Assembly (NCBI GenBank): GCA_029891345.1 | Contig: CM056993.1 | Coordinates: 229,863,265-229,927,264 of the forward strand | Direction of reading: 5' to 3' | Source of the DNA: Dryococelus australis | Lineage: Eukaryota; Arthropoda; Insecta; Phasmatodea; Phasmatidae | Length of the DNA: 64,000 nt | Shown: one piece after another, positions 26,160-37,389 of the stretch | Position numbering within the stretch: position 1 is the first letter of the stretch | Layout: every line of letters begins with the position of its first letter | Notes under the pieces: generated by a model | What the model saw: only the letters and a program-made list of their open reading frames with translations | Told to the model about the DNA's origin: nothing | The model's database searches: none | Position numbers and translations under genes: made by a program

Positions 26160-28289
26160 TGCCCAGAGGTGAAGCCTATATTGCCTGCAAATTAACATTA
26201 ATATATACAACAAGATATAGCAAAGTACAACCAAGAAAATCAAGGAGAAGTTTACAGATATTCAAATTAGACACTTGAAAGTGTAGCTTGTATCCCCAAA
26301 GCAGCTAACACAATAATTATTGGTATGTCGCTTGGCATACCATTACTACTCTAAACAGAAAACCCTTTCTAAAATTATATCACTTACCTTATACCTAACA
26401 TTTGGCAACAATTCAGAAGACAGATGAAAAATTTTAACATTTACACAGTCTCTTATATCCCTCATCCTAATTTTATTGCCATTAGTAGGGATACTATATT
26501 GCACTTTCACGTTCACTTAACGAGGCAAATTCTGGGTCCTATCACTTTTACACCGTCTTGCTGTACATAAAAGTCCCTCGTGTAACAGTGTTCTGTTTTT
26601 AGGCTAAATGGCTAAGTTACTGCTGCTTTCTTTTACTACCTGTTTCTGAGTTTATAGGAGTGTGTTTCGACACACTACTCTTCCTATCAGAATGCGGTAA
26701 CTATTGGTTATTTGGCGTACAGTCTGTTCATCACACTTATCGCTCACTTACATTCGCAACCCTGAGTGTTTTTACTGGACAGTGCATAGGAGAGTTCACT
26801 CACCCCTTTGACTTAGTGGTTACGGTGTTTCTTCTGTTGCCCCTTTTGCTGTTGTGGGCCACCATGGTGTCTCGTGGGAGAGCCCCAGCAACCTGAGAAC
26901 TCATGTTCGCATTCTGATCGTGGTGCCGGGTTCGATCGCGGCTGTCTTGGGTTTGGCTGATCTGCTGGTTACTTGTTAACGGACATCGCGGCTGGGGCAC
27001 TCCTCTGGGGGATGTGCTATTGACTTTTCTGCGATAGTTAAGCCCTTTGATAAGGTCACTGAATGGCTGCTAGATCTTGGCACTGGTTGTGACCTGGAGG
27101 TTACCCTGGTACTTACTGGTACCCAGGCTTGCTCGGCCGCAGGAGGGAGCTGCCTGGAGGCTCTCTTTTACCGCTCCGCTGGGTTCAAGCTCTGCTGGCA
27201 GCATCTCGGCTGCAGATGCGCTGGCTGCTGGAGAAGCATAGTCTGATGCCTCTTGGCGCATTATCTGGGCTATCCCTCTCGATGTAGAACAGGGAGGCTG
27301 CGGTATGGTTGTCCTAGGCAGCTCTGAGGCCTTGGCTTTTCCGGAAGGTGGACCTCCTGCCGTAGGTGAGGACGGTGGTGAGGCATCGTCGATGCCATCC
27401 CATCCGGTAGGTCCTGCCCTCTGTGGAGGCTGTGTGAAAGGCACTGACCCACTGGGCAAAGGCATGCCGCTCTCGTCTATTTCCTTCTGCTGGCTGGCTG
27501 TTACCTGCACACATTTTACAGCAAAGGAAGACCTTTGAACTGTTTGACCTTTGTTATATTTGGTTCAGTGGGCAGGACCCTGAGGGGCTATCTGCCTCTA
27601 CAATATGACCAGTTGGCTGGGTTATGGGGGCCTCTTGCAAGACCTTTCCGCCTTGAGGACCTCCCAATAATGACTGAAAAATACTGGGCTTCCAAAGGTA
27701 TATACTTTTGCACTCATCCAATGTCCACCCGTTGTCAGGATTATGAGCTGAGGGCGGTATTGGCATAGCCATGCCTCTCGTTTGCTTTGCTCGTGGCTCA
27801 GGGTTTCCCAACGAGGGGCCGAGAGGTGGTCCGTCTGTTTGGATCCCTTGGAGGGTTGGGATCCCTGATAATTACCTCAAGAGGACGGGGTGTCGATGGC
27901 AGTGACTTAGTTGTCGTGCCGCTCAAACAGTTCCATCATGGGGGCCCCTCCTTAGAGGCAGAGGGAGAATTTCCTTGTATGCTGCCCATCGGAAGTGCAG
28001 GTTCCCTAGATTTGGGAAATTGGGATTCCAGGGCAGGGGATGGAGGGTGTGAATAGTCGGGATAGTCGGCCCTGACTGCGGTTACCCATAGGATAAGGTT
28101 GTTCAGGCGACAGTTTGGGGCGACAGTGTGGTTTCTACCGGCTACTTCCAGACAGTGGGGATGGTCCTACCTGGAACTGGAAAAGACTGAGACTGACTGG
28201 GGCAGAGGAAGGGGTAACCAGGACTGGATTACCCTTCCAGTTAAGTGTCAGACTCCTGTCTTGCAACAGGGAAAACAGATGCCGCCCAC
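26160..28289 (-). other. LTR-3 interior downstream of protease; no polymerase recognised
   Basis: On the element strand this is where reverse transcriptase, RNase H and integrase should be, but the space is too short and no YxDD, RNase H or zinc-binding integrase motif is visible. A Pro/Ser-rich open frame at 27,510-27,070 has no recognised domain and may be linker sequence. On the plus strand, 26,810-26,945 holds possible pol III A-box (TAGTGGTTACGG) and B-box (GGTTCGATC) elements about 115 bp apart, a weak SINE candidate. Confidence 0.5.
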
Positions 28290-28560
28290 AGTCCAGTACA
28301 CAGTGTTGCGTTCGTAACCACGGCTGTCCCAAAATGACAGGTACCCTAAGATTGGGTACAACCCAAAAAGTATCTCGGGTTATTCTCCTGTCAACCATCA
28401 TGGAAAGGGTAACCACCACTTCTACTTGGCACGGGAAGGAAGGTTGTCACCGTGGATTAGGCCTTCCCATGTGGGGTAGGCAGGCTTGTTGACTGGGCAT
28501 CAAAAGATTGTCACGTACAAAGTTACCAGTGGCGGCTGGGTCCAGCACGGCTACAGTAAC
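28290..28560 (-). pseudogene. Retroviral-type aspartic protease remnant of LTR-3
   Basis: This domain normally dimerises and cuts the element's gag-pol polyprotein. The active-site strand is visible at about 28,551-28,519 as AVLDPAATGNF. The catalytic Asp remains, but the usual D-T/S-G triad reads D-P-A, so catalysis is unlikely. After a frame break near 28,440, the flap-to-C-terminal half follows, with the hallmark VPVILGQPWL at about 28,347-28,318, matching the ILGxxWL motif of gypsy-type proteases. It lies directly downstream of gag on the same strand, the normal order. Confidence 0.75.
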
Positions 28561-28572
28561 TCCGTTATTTAT

Positions 28573-29567
28573 TCAGATGGGGAGTCTGGGCTCGTCCGGG
28601 GAACAGCATTGGTAAGTAAGGGTTTGGATTTTAATTGGAGTGTTTTTAAGTGAGGCCAGCTCCTTAGTTTGGCCAGAGCTGTGCTGTATGGCAGACGCCC
28701 GTGTGTTAGCTGCCTCCTTTCTCTGGTCGGGCCAGGCGGGGTAATGCCCCTTGGAATACCTCACCCTATGGTCCCGTCATAACAAGAGAGAGGTGGCACG
28801 AGGAGGGGTGAGCAGACTGCTTCCTGCCGTCAGGAAGGAGGAAGGAGCGAAGCCACGACCTTGGCGGCACATGTTGGCTTGTGTAGGAGGGTTTACTTGC
28901 AGTGATTTCTTTTGAACTCCCCTTACCTGCTCAATTAACTCCTCCACCATTTGGGGTTTAGGGGTGAAGAGGAAGCTGTCCAGATAGGAGAGCAAAGTGC
29001 GTGCGATAATTCGCACATAGCTAGTTTCCGTTTCGGTTGGGTACAAACGTTTGTACTTTCCTTCTGGATTCCTTGGTCTCCCTGAGTTCTGGCATGGAAG
29101 TCAGCGATCAGCTTAACAACCACTTCCTCTGGTGAACTGGTACATGAACCTGCGACTCAGCTGTTCCCAATTGTTGATAAATTTGCCATACTTATCCCAC
29201 CAAGTTTTGACTTTTCCTTTTAATTGGAGTTGGGTTTTCTGTGCCAAAAATTTCAGTGGCATATTATTGTCGCAGAATACTTGTTCATAATCTCGCAGGA
29301 ATTCTGTAAGATCCTTTTGTGGGTTCGCTGCCGAATTCCAGTGGCTGAAATTCAGAGTTGTAGTAAGTCAGCTTGGGGCTATAGCTCGAGTCTGGGTTAC
29401 GAGGGCGATATGTCAAACCTCGTTGACACATCTGACAGTGATAAATAAGGTATGCCCTTGTGAGTCGCTCATATGGGCCAACCAATGCATTGGAGGGGGA
29501 ATTTCTGATTACAGGTTGTACACCTAGTTAGGAAAGTCCCTCGACTTTCACATTTTGGCCAGTTGCA
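28573..29567 (-). pseudogene. LTR-3 gag: Cys/His finger, capsid, zinc-knuckle remnant
   Basis: Gag forms the particle shell that packages element RNA. In order on the minus strand: a finger with CNWPKC (29,567), RCTTCNQKF and QCIGW, then after a frame break YHCQMCQRG and RPRNP; capsid helices DLTEFLRDYEQVF, TWWDKYGKFINNWEQL, LIADFHARTQGDQG and SYVRIIARTLLSYLDSF; and a degenerate zinc knuckle near 28,750-28,720 (SKGHYPAW, lacking most cysteines). The frame changes at about 29,490, 29,340, 29,115 and 29,050, and a TAA interrupts the capsid at 29,113-29,115. The capsid helices match the retrotransposon gag pattern well. The finger aligns with the gag fragment at 46,985-47,300; its histidine position here is proline. 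Confidence 0.8.
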
Positions 29568-30078
29568 GCATACTAGTCATAGGGTTTGGCATTGTATACA
29601 GCTATATCTAGGTATTTTAGTACCTGGAATGTATCGTCCCACCCAATGCAGGTGTAGTGGAAGTCATGTCTATATTGCGAGCATCTAAGGCAGAACCTCA
29701 CTCTGTCTGGGCAGGTTTCTACACTTCACGGTCGGATTCTGCGTTCTATGTCCTGCAGCCAATGCTGTGGTGACCTCGTGGTCTCTTTCTCTGGATATGG
29801 ACATAGTTTCTTAGGTTAGGTGCCATTGGGTGTTTATTGGGACTCCCCGAAGTCCATAGGAATACACGCCTTATTTAGCTAGCACTTAATACGTGCTAAA
29901 AGAAGTATGGCTGGCGTAACCGCTAGAGCACCACAAAAGTGGTATCCTGGGTGTGACTGGTTTATTCAAACTACTCTAGTTGGTACGCTCTGCAGTTATG
30001 CCCCACGTTTAAGAATGGGTTCCCAGGGAGTGGCTGGCTTGGCTCGAAGGGACCAAGCCTAAGCTACTTGCCACTTAT
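29568..30078 (-). other. LTR-3 leader between PBS and gag
   Basis: About 0.5 kb between the primer site and the first gag motif. It probably holds the 5' leader and possibly the gag N-terminus, but no domain is recognised. Confidence 0.4.
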
Positions 30079-30096
30079 GGCCCACGTTGGCCGCTA
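30079..30096 (-). other. Primer binding site of LTR-3
   Basis: On the minus strand it reads TAGCGGCCAACGTGGGCC, agreeing at 15 of 18 positions with the complement of a tRNA-Lys(CUU) 3' end (TGGCGCCCAACGTGGGGC, from general knowledge). It lies 21 bp inside the 5' LTR. Confidence 0.65.
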
Positions 30097-30117
30097 AAAG
30101 AATATATTAGAAACATA

Positions 30118-33100
30118 TGGGATTTAAGAGTCCCAACTTTTAAGCCACCCATTGCAAGGGGAAACTTCTCCCTGTACCTGTAATGTTCACGGAGCACCAT
30201 ACCAGTCAGTATCGCCAGTATCGGTGATGTGAGGGATAAAACCTCGTTTGCCAACGTGTATAACACAGGGGATGTACATCAACAAGTCATTCACTTACAG
30301 AGCCACCTGAGGGGTTGAACACAAGTCCCAGGCTAGCGGATCAGGGATTTCTTCCCATGTTGAATGGGGAGGCTACGAGATGAGGTATCTTTGTGGCGAG
30401 TTAGGTGTGGTTGACTTTGGGATAGTAACCGCACAGACAACTTGAGCATGAATGTACACTCGTACATGGTACATGTACGAGAGGCTAGGTGGCCTTCAAA
30501 TACTTGGATGCTAGCATCACATAAAGCATGCTATGGAGAGATTATTCCCGCTTGGGCAAAGAACCAGTTTATATCGTGGGACGTGTGGGTTTACATGTCA
30601 GGACAAAGTTATTTACACTGGGCAACACATCACGCTGACGCCTTACCTCTGGTCTCACTGGCAGTAGAGCTCTCATTCGCTCTGTTGGTTGTGCTGTGGC
30701 GGCTGGCTGAGGAACAGCGGCCGACTCTGGCTGCAGTGGTGTCGTGCTTGTGCTGCTAGGTGAGTTGTGGGAGGGATGACGGTATATTCTGCTTGGAGTA
30801 TCGAAGGTTCTATGCCTAATATGTAGGTGCGACTATGCAGTATAATTAGATATTAAATGGTAATCTACCTGGGGTTCTGGTTGATGAAGAAAATAATGAA
30901 ATATTTTCTTGTGGTGTATCTCCTCCTCATGGAGTTTCAGATTCATTTTAAGAGGGTTTTTGGTTACACTCTTATAATTCTTTAGCATGAGGCCAAGCTA
31001 TAGCAATTAAAGCTGAAATAAAATGAAATGCAAAATAAAGATGTGCACGTGGCATGAAGCCGGGTATAGTTAAGGTCCTATAGTGCTTGTCCACGTATAC
31101 GACTTGACCCGACGTGTCTTGCCACTTAACCTATCCTGGACATTTACTAGCTTGAAGAGTTATACAGCAGATCATGTGAGCAGCTGTATTACCAAGGTGT
31201 ATTGAGTTCCTAGTGAATGGCTCCCCTCGAAGATTAGCCAATGCAATACCCTGAGTATTACCTTGGCCAAACTTGGAATACAGCTCAGTGTTACTTGTAT
31301 TTGCAGTTTGGCTGTTTGCGCGTAGCCGGCATTACTTCTCATACACACAGAGAAATTAATAAACTAAATTTTGACTTGTCTTTCAACACACAAGTGACAC
31401 AAGGTTCATTACTGTTAGGATTAAAAAATCTTTGCAATTTCAATGGTTTGGTGGTTTTAATACTCTCATGTATTTTTATACAAAAAGTGAAATAAAAATA
31501 ATTACGGTAACAGATTTTACCATGCAATAATTTACTTCTAAGAAATATTGGAATACAATTAAGTGCAGAACTTAATTAGTCTAAAATAGAAATAAGCTGA
31601 TGCCAATACTGATACAGATTAACCGGCCGATACCATGACCATCGGCATCGGCGGCATCTGAAAATTATTTGCCAATTAGTATTCACTGATTAGTTGCACT
31701 AGTTTATTTAACACAGTGTAAAATAAACTGGTATGCTACATCTCTTAAAGCTTTAATTTACCGCATCCATCAATCAGATATTCTGTCCGAAACTCAAAAA
31801 AAAAAATATATATATTTATGTAACAATTATTTTTTGATGATTTGTTCCCATTGTTTACATTTTACCTTAACTCCTGAATGTACATTCGCCAATAATTGTG
31901 TTCATCATTCATTTTTGGACACTACGTGAATGCAAAGCAATGCAGATAATCGGCGACTGGTGCTATCATTAGTATTGTTTACATCCCGCAAGAGTTTTTT
32001 TGTTTTATTTTTTCCTACGTTTTTATTGTTTTTACCGAGTTCGTAGGTTGACGACACTGAGAAAGCAACCTATATTCTTATTCTTTGTATGCGTTTACTG
32101 CACTCCTGGGTTGGCGGCAATGAAAATTATTCACACATTCTATCACACTGTCTTCAACGATATTGTGGTGTTGTCATAAATGGAAAGTGACAACAAATAC
32201 ACTATATTTTGACGGGCGTAGTTCTTATTGGCTGTGGTTTTGGTTAGAATGTTAAACGTCTGAATAAGACTTGGCAAGTAATAATTGGCAAAAATTGTCG
32301 CAATTAAATCAGTTGTCATTATAACCAAGGTATTGATTATGGCTCGGTCAACGAAGGAATACTAAGCGAAAATATTAATATAAGAAATAATTAAATTTTG
32401 CTCAATTTCAGGTGAATAAGTTCTTTTTAATGACATCTATAGGCTGTTGGTTAAAACAAACATGCATGTTGAGGTTATGTATGGTATTTTTCAGATCTAA
32501 AGTCCAAGTCCGCATCAGATTGCCTGAAGTTTTGAAGGCTGTTTTAATTGAACTCAGTTTTTAATTAGTAGTGTATTGTCTGGCAATGGTTTTTCCTTGA
32601 CTGTTAAGTCACTTATTTGCCCAGTTAAATTGTCTATCTTATAATTTATTATTAAAATAAGTATTTTATTAAATTTCTATGCTGTAAACACCTGATACAA
32701 AATGCTTCGTGTTCGCAAAACTGAATACTTCAGAAAAAGTTTTTCCAATTATTGGGAATTGGGAATTATGATTGTACTCATCAAAACTGGTATCGGCTTC
32801 GCTGTAATCGGCGGCATCGGCACTTAGAATCGGTATCTTTGGTATCGGTAAAAAGTGGCATCGCTCCATCTCTAGTATAAAATAAAATAATGTTGTTGCA
32901 ACTCAGTTGACGGCGACCTGTTACTTATACGTTACTTTTAAGTAGGTTATTATTCTAGCCCAAGAATCCTAACTTAACTATATAGGGGGGGGGGGTGTCG
33001 AGAAGGCTCCACGTAATAATAATTCTGGATTCTCTACTCAACTGGTAGAGTTGGCCGGGCCAAGACCTTAAAGGGGCGTGGCTTAAGGAGACTGTCACCA

Positions 33101-33802
33101 TGACCTTGGGTTACCTGGAAGGTTCAGGGTTAGGATGGGTTAGGTTGACGTAGGTGGTGCTCATTGTGGAGACAACTGGAGGCATTGCAAAAGTGGCGTC
33201 GTTCTGGGGATTTTGGCTTCTGGAGAAATGGCGTCGTGGTTGCGGCACAGTTGCGTTGCAGGACATTCTATCCCTTAGTCAGGATGCCCTCAGCCTTCAC
33301 AGCTAAAGAAGGCATAGCAAGAGACTAGTATGTTAGCGGATGTCGACTCCAGCCTTCATAGCCCTAAGAGTGGATGAGTGACTCTCACAAGCCACCCCGA
33401 GCAACTCTGGAGTATGTCCCCGGCCTCCGTGGCCGGAAACGATGAGCAACTCTGGAGGTCTGGTCGGGTTCACCTTTCATAGTGATCTCCTGCAACCTTA
33501 GGCGCTCAGAAGAATGCAGGGGGCTTGACGCCGCCTCTTAGGGGTGGGGCTTGTGACGTCACATGCATGGACCATGGATGTTTATCTTGCCTGTCGCTCA
33601 GGACCTAGTATGAAAAATCTGTGTACTTAGGACGCTCGAGTAGGCTGTGACCCTTCCGTGATTGGTCCACTTATGCTGCGGCGCCAAATTCATACGGTGC
33701 GCTCTTAAATTAGTGGGCACGGTGAAGAAGAATAACTTGACTTCGAGGAGGGCATTGATATGACATTTTTCTGTAGATTCTGGTGTACAGTACAAGCTAG
33801 GA
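30118..33802 (-). repeat. LTR-3 5' LTR, interrupted by a hAT-like element
   Basis: A direct repeat of the 3' LTR: low-coordinate edge TGGGATTTAAG at 30,118, outer edge AGCTAGGA at 33,802. It keeps the 23-bp palindrome at 30,459-30,481. The hairpin CCGGCC/GGCCGG lies at about 33,420-33,436, in the repeat series 33,288, 33,348 and 33,419. The TATA position here reads TATGAAAG, so the promoter is probably weakened. Confidence 0.8.
31587..32874. mobile_element. hAT-like non-autonomous transposon (1,288 bp)
   Basis: Flanked by GTCTAAAA (31,579-31,586) and GTATAAAA (32,875-32,882), an 8-bp duplication with one change. The empty site survives in the other LTR-3 LTR near 25,228. The ends are TAGAAATAAGCTGATGCC and, as complement, TAGAGATGGAGCGATGCC, followed by GGCATCGGCGGCATC-type repeats at both ends. 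The 8-bp duplication and TAGRGATG terminus fit hAT. No transposase frame is visible. Confidence 0.8.
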
Positions 33803-33807
33803 GCACA

Positions 33808-34162
33808 AGGTTAAAGGCGTGTTGAGGCTCGGAGCACGTCATGCGTCACTATACATTTATGATTATGGATAATAAGGATGAACATGGGAATATGAGTAAA
33901 TACATTTTCAAATCCCTTTTTAAATGTACTTTAAAAATCATTAAACAAAACAGAGGTTTTTGTTGTCCAGTGTTACACATACGACTCTATTTGTCGCATG
34001 CTTTTGAATGGAGTATTTTGTGCAATGAGTACGTGATGGCTAGAAACCTATAAAATTTGTAAATTTATTCTCAAAATTGAGCCGTGTCTTCATTCACTAC
34101 AGTAGAACCTGTGTTATTGTTTTCTGGAGGTACCAAATAAAAATAATAATACGTGTGGGCAA
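33808..34162. other. Non-coding, nothing recognised
   Basis: An AT-rich stretch to the right of LTR-3 with no recognisable gene or repeat. Confidence 0.4.
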
Positions 34163-34600
34163 ACAAAGAGGGCCACGGTGACTAAGAGGTTAGACTGCTC
34201 GCCTCCTGCTAGTACAAAGTGGATTCAATCCTTGGCTGGTTCACTCCAGATTTTTGCAAGTGGGAATCATGCTGGACGATACCGCTGAGCATGTTTCTCG
34301 GGGATCTCCCGTTTCCCCCGCCCTTTCATTCCGGCGTTGTTCCATACCCACCTTACTTGACCCTCATTGGCTCTCAAGACCTCGATGTCCAGAGCCGCCC
34401 AAATCTCTTCACTCACCCTGGGGGGAGGGGATTGATGCGTGATGTCTTTTCAACTTATTTTAATCAACTTCTACTAATCAATGGAAATCACTTAGCTGCA
34501 CCCCAATGGTGTTTGGTTGTCATTACAGTCTTCCAGATGCCAAGAACTTGTACTGTTTGCCTAACTGTAAATGATCTAGGCACCTCGCCCATATAAATTG
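34163..34600 (+). repeat. tRNA-derived SINE
   Basis: The head has an A-box-like TGACTAAGAGGTTAGACTG and a B box GTGGATTCAATCC at tRNA-like spacing. The body contains TTTCTCGGGGATCTCCCGTTT followed by a pyrimidine-rich stretch, as in many arthropod SINEs. The 3' boundary is approximate; LTR-2 begins just after. Confidence 0.65.
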
Positions 34601-34609
34601 TACTGTTCA

Positions 34610-36770
34610 CTGGCCAAGCCACCGAGATAATGCTTCGACGTCACCTAGTACTATAGTGCACCGAGGGATGGCACCTGTAGTATCAATCGCCAAGATATGC
34701 AGCAGCTGGAACTTTGGCTGGCCGGTGATGTCACACGCCCAGAGGATCCAACCTCCACCGCCCTTGGCCACCTCCCTTCACCTGGCCAAGGACGAGTCAG
34801 GAGAGTATAAACACCGGGGCATGGTCTTTGGAACGCAAGTCTGTCATGTTCCTTCACTGCACTCCTGGTGTTGAAGAAACCATCAGCTCTTGCCTGTCTT
34901 CACCACGTCTCTGGTGCCGATGCTCAGGTCTTGAGTTTCCTAACTATGCCTTCGAAGAAGTTTTCCAGTCACTCTCTACGTTTAGGTCAACGTGCACTTA
35001 AATACATCTCAGTCCTTTCAGGACAAATACATAGCGATAAGTTAAAGTCGAGTTAAATTTGAAACAGGTCATCTTCACCTGTCTAAGCGTAGCCAAGCTT
35101 CCAGTAAACTCTTGTTAATAGGAGGTAGTACAAACCACCATTTTTATTTCTGCATAGAAATAAACATGTTTATCCCAGTTAGGATATTATTCCCATAGTG
35201 TTCTTATCCCGATAACATCAGGTCCGTCGAGGGACAGCATGAGACCGAGAATATTATTCTAAACCAGTTTCCTGAACTTAGTCTATTTACCCGAAAGGAA
35301 GACGACTCTGAATCTAAGACAACCCCTTCCTAAAAAATATTTGTGAAGGAAAAATATTTAAATCTGAATTCAAGACAACCCCTGTGAAGTGCTGAAAAAA
35401 TTATTTAGTTTGAAGAATTTTTGAATGAATTTATGACAAATCCTTCAAGAAGAAATGCTATTATATGAATAATATAATATATTTGATTTATTTTTAAAGA
35501 AATGCTAATCTCAATGAAATAGGTGTGTCTTACCTGGCTGTATGGTAACAGCATTTTTCTTACACTGTAAAACTTTCGTGGGTGTTATATACCTATTTGT
35601 GATTGAGCCGTTTTGCTTCCCAGCAAAGTGGTTCCTCTTTGTGGCTGGTGACATCAGATAAGGGAACCCTTGTCAAAGTTGACAGGTACAGTCTCAGCAC
35701 TACAACAATATAAAGGACACAGGGTATTTAAGCATGAAAAGCCTTTGTCAAAATCGCCTAGGTTTTGAATTGAAGACGATTCCCGAATTGTAGATGAACC
35801 CTCATATTTTCTATTCCGTGTCTGTCATAAAACCCAGTCTTCCTTTCGGGTAAATATATTAGTATAGGACTGCAAGTTTTCTGGAAACTCGTACATCAAA
35901 TACACATTCACACCTTGGACGGCCACCCTTTCTGAGCACCTCGGTGTATAGAATGGTATAGCCCTGACACTAGGTACTCATCCTCTTGGGGGGCTGGACC
36001 ATCGGTCTGGGGAATACTCTGTCCATTTGTGGAACTCGCCCACATATTAGGAACGTCAGCCATTATGAAACCTGACTCTCAGTATCCACCGAGCTTCAGG
36101 TGTTGGATGCTGAGATAGGAGGCGGCCTTGGTTTGGCGATTCTGTGTGTAGGAAAGGACATCACCTGCTCCACTGCTCCACCTCCGCAGGACTGATTGTA
36201 GAGAATCTTTTCCTCATGCGTCAGAGTGGTATTTGTAAGAGGGTTAAAAGGGCTGTTAATATCTCTAAATACCAACAAGAGCTTAGCCGCAGCCCAACCA
36301 TCCTTGACAACCTAAGTACTCAGCAGAAAGCTCAAGTAATCCATCATCTAGAGAGGCCAGCCTCACCAGTCTCCATACGAGAACTGTTCCAACCACCAGT
36401 CAAACTTGTAGGAGTTACTCACCCCTTGTTTCCCGCCTACCTAAGCGGTGAAGGAGTTTCTTACGACGTAGTGAATCCACTAGTGCTGATGGGGACCTAC
36501 CCACCTTCGCACTAGATCCCGGTTGAAACCAGAGCGCATTACCACCTGAACCGTTGCCCAGGTATACAAGTGGGAGTAGTTCCTCCCAAACGTAATATTA
36601 TGCTTGCATCCCCAACTTTGTACCCAGCCAGAAAGCCACACGACCAATCCTCTATACTGGTTGAGCTCCTGTTCCGTGCTGCAGTTAAGAGTTCAAACTT
36701 ACCCCAGGGTGTCTACCCTCACACTCACCAAAACACTTGGGCCATGATGTACCTTCTTTGCCCATAGGAC
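34610..36770 (+). repeat. LTR-2 copy b, with an inserted inverted-repeat element
   Basis: Shares with copy a the GGCCGGTGATGTCAC block, a TATA box (TATAAACA at 34,806) and TTGCCCAGGTATACAAG near 36,553. Its 3' part matches the fragment at 38.5 kb. About 573 bp of the length is the inserted element at 35,284-35,856. No coding domain is recognised. Confidence 0.45.
35284..35856. mobile_element. MITE-like element with 20-bp perfect terminal inverted repeats
   Basis: TATTTACCCGAAAGGAAGAC lies at 35,284-35,303 and its exact complement at 35,837-35,856. Internally, GAATCTAAGACAACCCCTT and GAATTCAAGACAACCCCTG are short repeats. Flanks read CTTAGTC on the left and TATTAGTA on the right, so the target duplication is ambiguous. 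Confidence 0.75.
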
Positions 36771-37389
36771 ATCACGCATCACTATAATAAACTGGAGTTG
36801 TACAGATATGAGTAAAGGGCCACATGGATCATGAGTTCTACATGCCTGATTTAGAGATAGGTAGGGGATGGCAGCATGAAAGAAAATGTGTGTCAGCTTA
36901 CTATGTTTACAGGCTGTATGTGCATACTTCTTGTTTCAAGTGTGCGTAACCATCAAATTAACTGCAGTGCTTGATGGTTGTGATTAGGGATTCAAAGGTA
37001 AGCTGGACACAGCAGTAACTAAAAAAAAGCAAAGGTTCTGAAGTATGATAATGAACTACGCTGACTTTTTTCAAACATTTCTGTAAAGGGATATTTATTT
37101 GAACCATTTAAAATTAACAGTAAATACAAACAATTGAAACTTGAATGATGCATTGAAGTTTAACCTTAGTTTGTTTACTGTACTTTGTTTCTGGATCTTT
37201 ATGTTCCTCTCGGAGGACTTTGAACAGCCCTTCAGTACTCTAACCAGATCTCGTGACAGATGTTTGGGTATAAAGAGAATTGGGAAGTGTAGCCTGCTGC
37301 TGATTTTAAGTCTTGTACTGTTTGGGTTTATAATGATGGTGGGTTTTTGTGCATGTGACATGTTGCATTGTGTGCATCTGCCATTGCAG
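36771..37389. other. Intron DNA before exon 2
   Basis: No element or gene is recognised. It ends in the acceptor TGCATCTGCCATTGCAG. A run of apparently open sequence continues upstream of the acceptor without coding character. Confidence 0.5.

Larger units (their letters stand above)
19869..33802 (-). mobile_element. LTR-3: complete but decayed LTR retrotransposon with nested insertions
   Basis: A minus-strand retrotransposon occupies nearly 14 kb. The 5-bp duplication GCACA lies at 19,864-19,868 and 33,803-33,807. The 5' LTR is 30,118-33,802 and the 3' LTR 19,869-26,159, recognised as direct repeats once nested insertions are removed (about 2.38 and 1.91 kb). A primer site follows the 5' LTR, then gag, zinc knuckle and protease between 29,567 and 28,290. 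The remaining ~2.1 kb of interior (28,290-26,160) shows no reverse transcriptase, RNase H or integrase, so the copy is internally deleted. The 5' LTR keeps ~465 bp (30,490-30,955) missing from the 3' LTR at about 20,230. The two LTRs are clearly diverged, so the insertion is old. Confidence 0.85.

Noticed and set aside
26810-26945. Full SINE call from A- and B-box-like motifs
   Set aside because: The boxes are about 115 bp apart, too far for a simple tRNA head; mentioned only within the LTR-3 interior entry.
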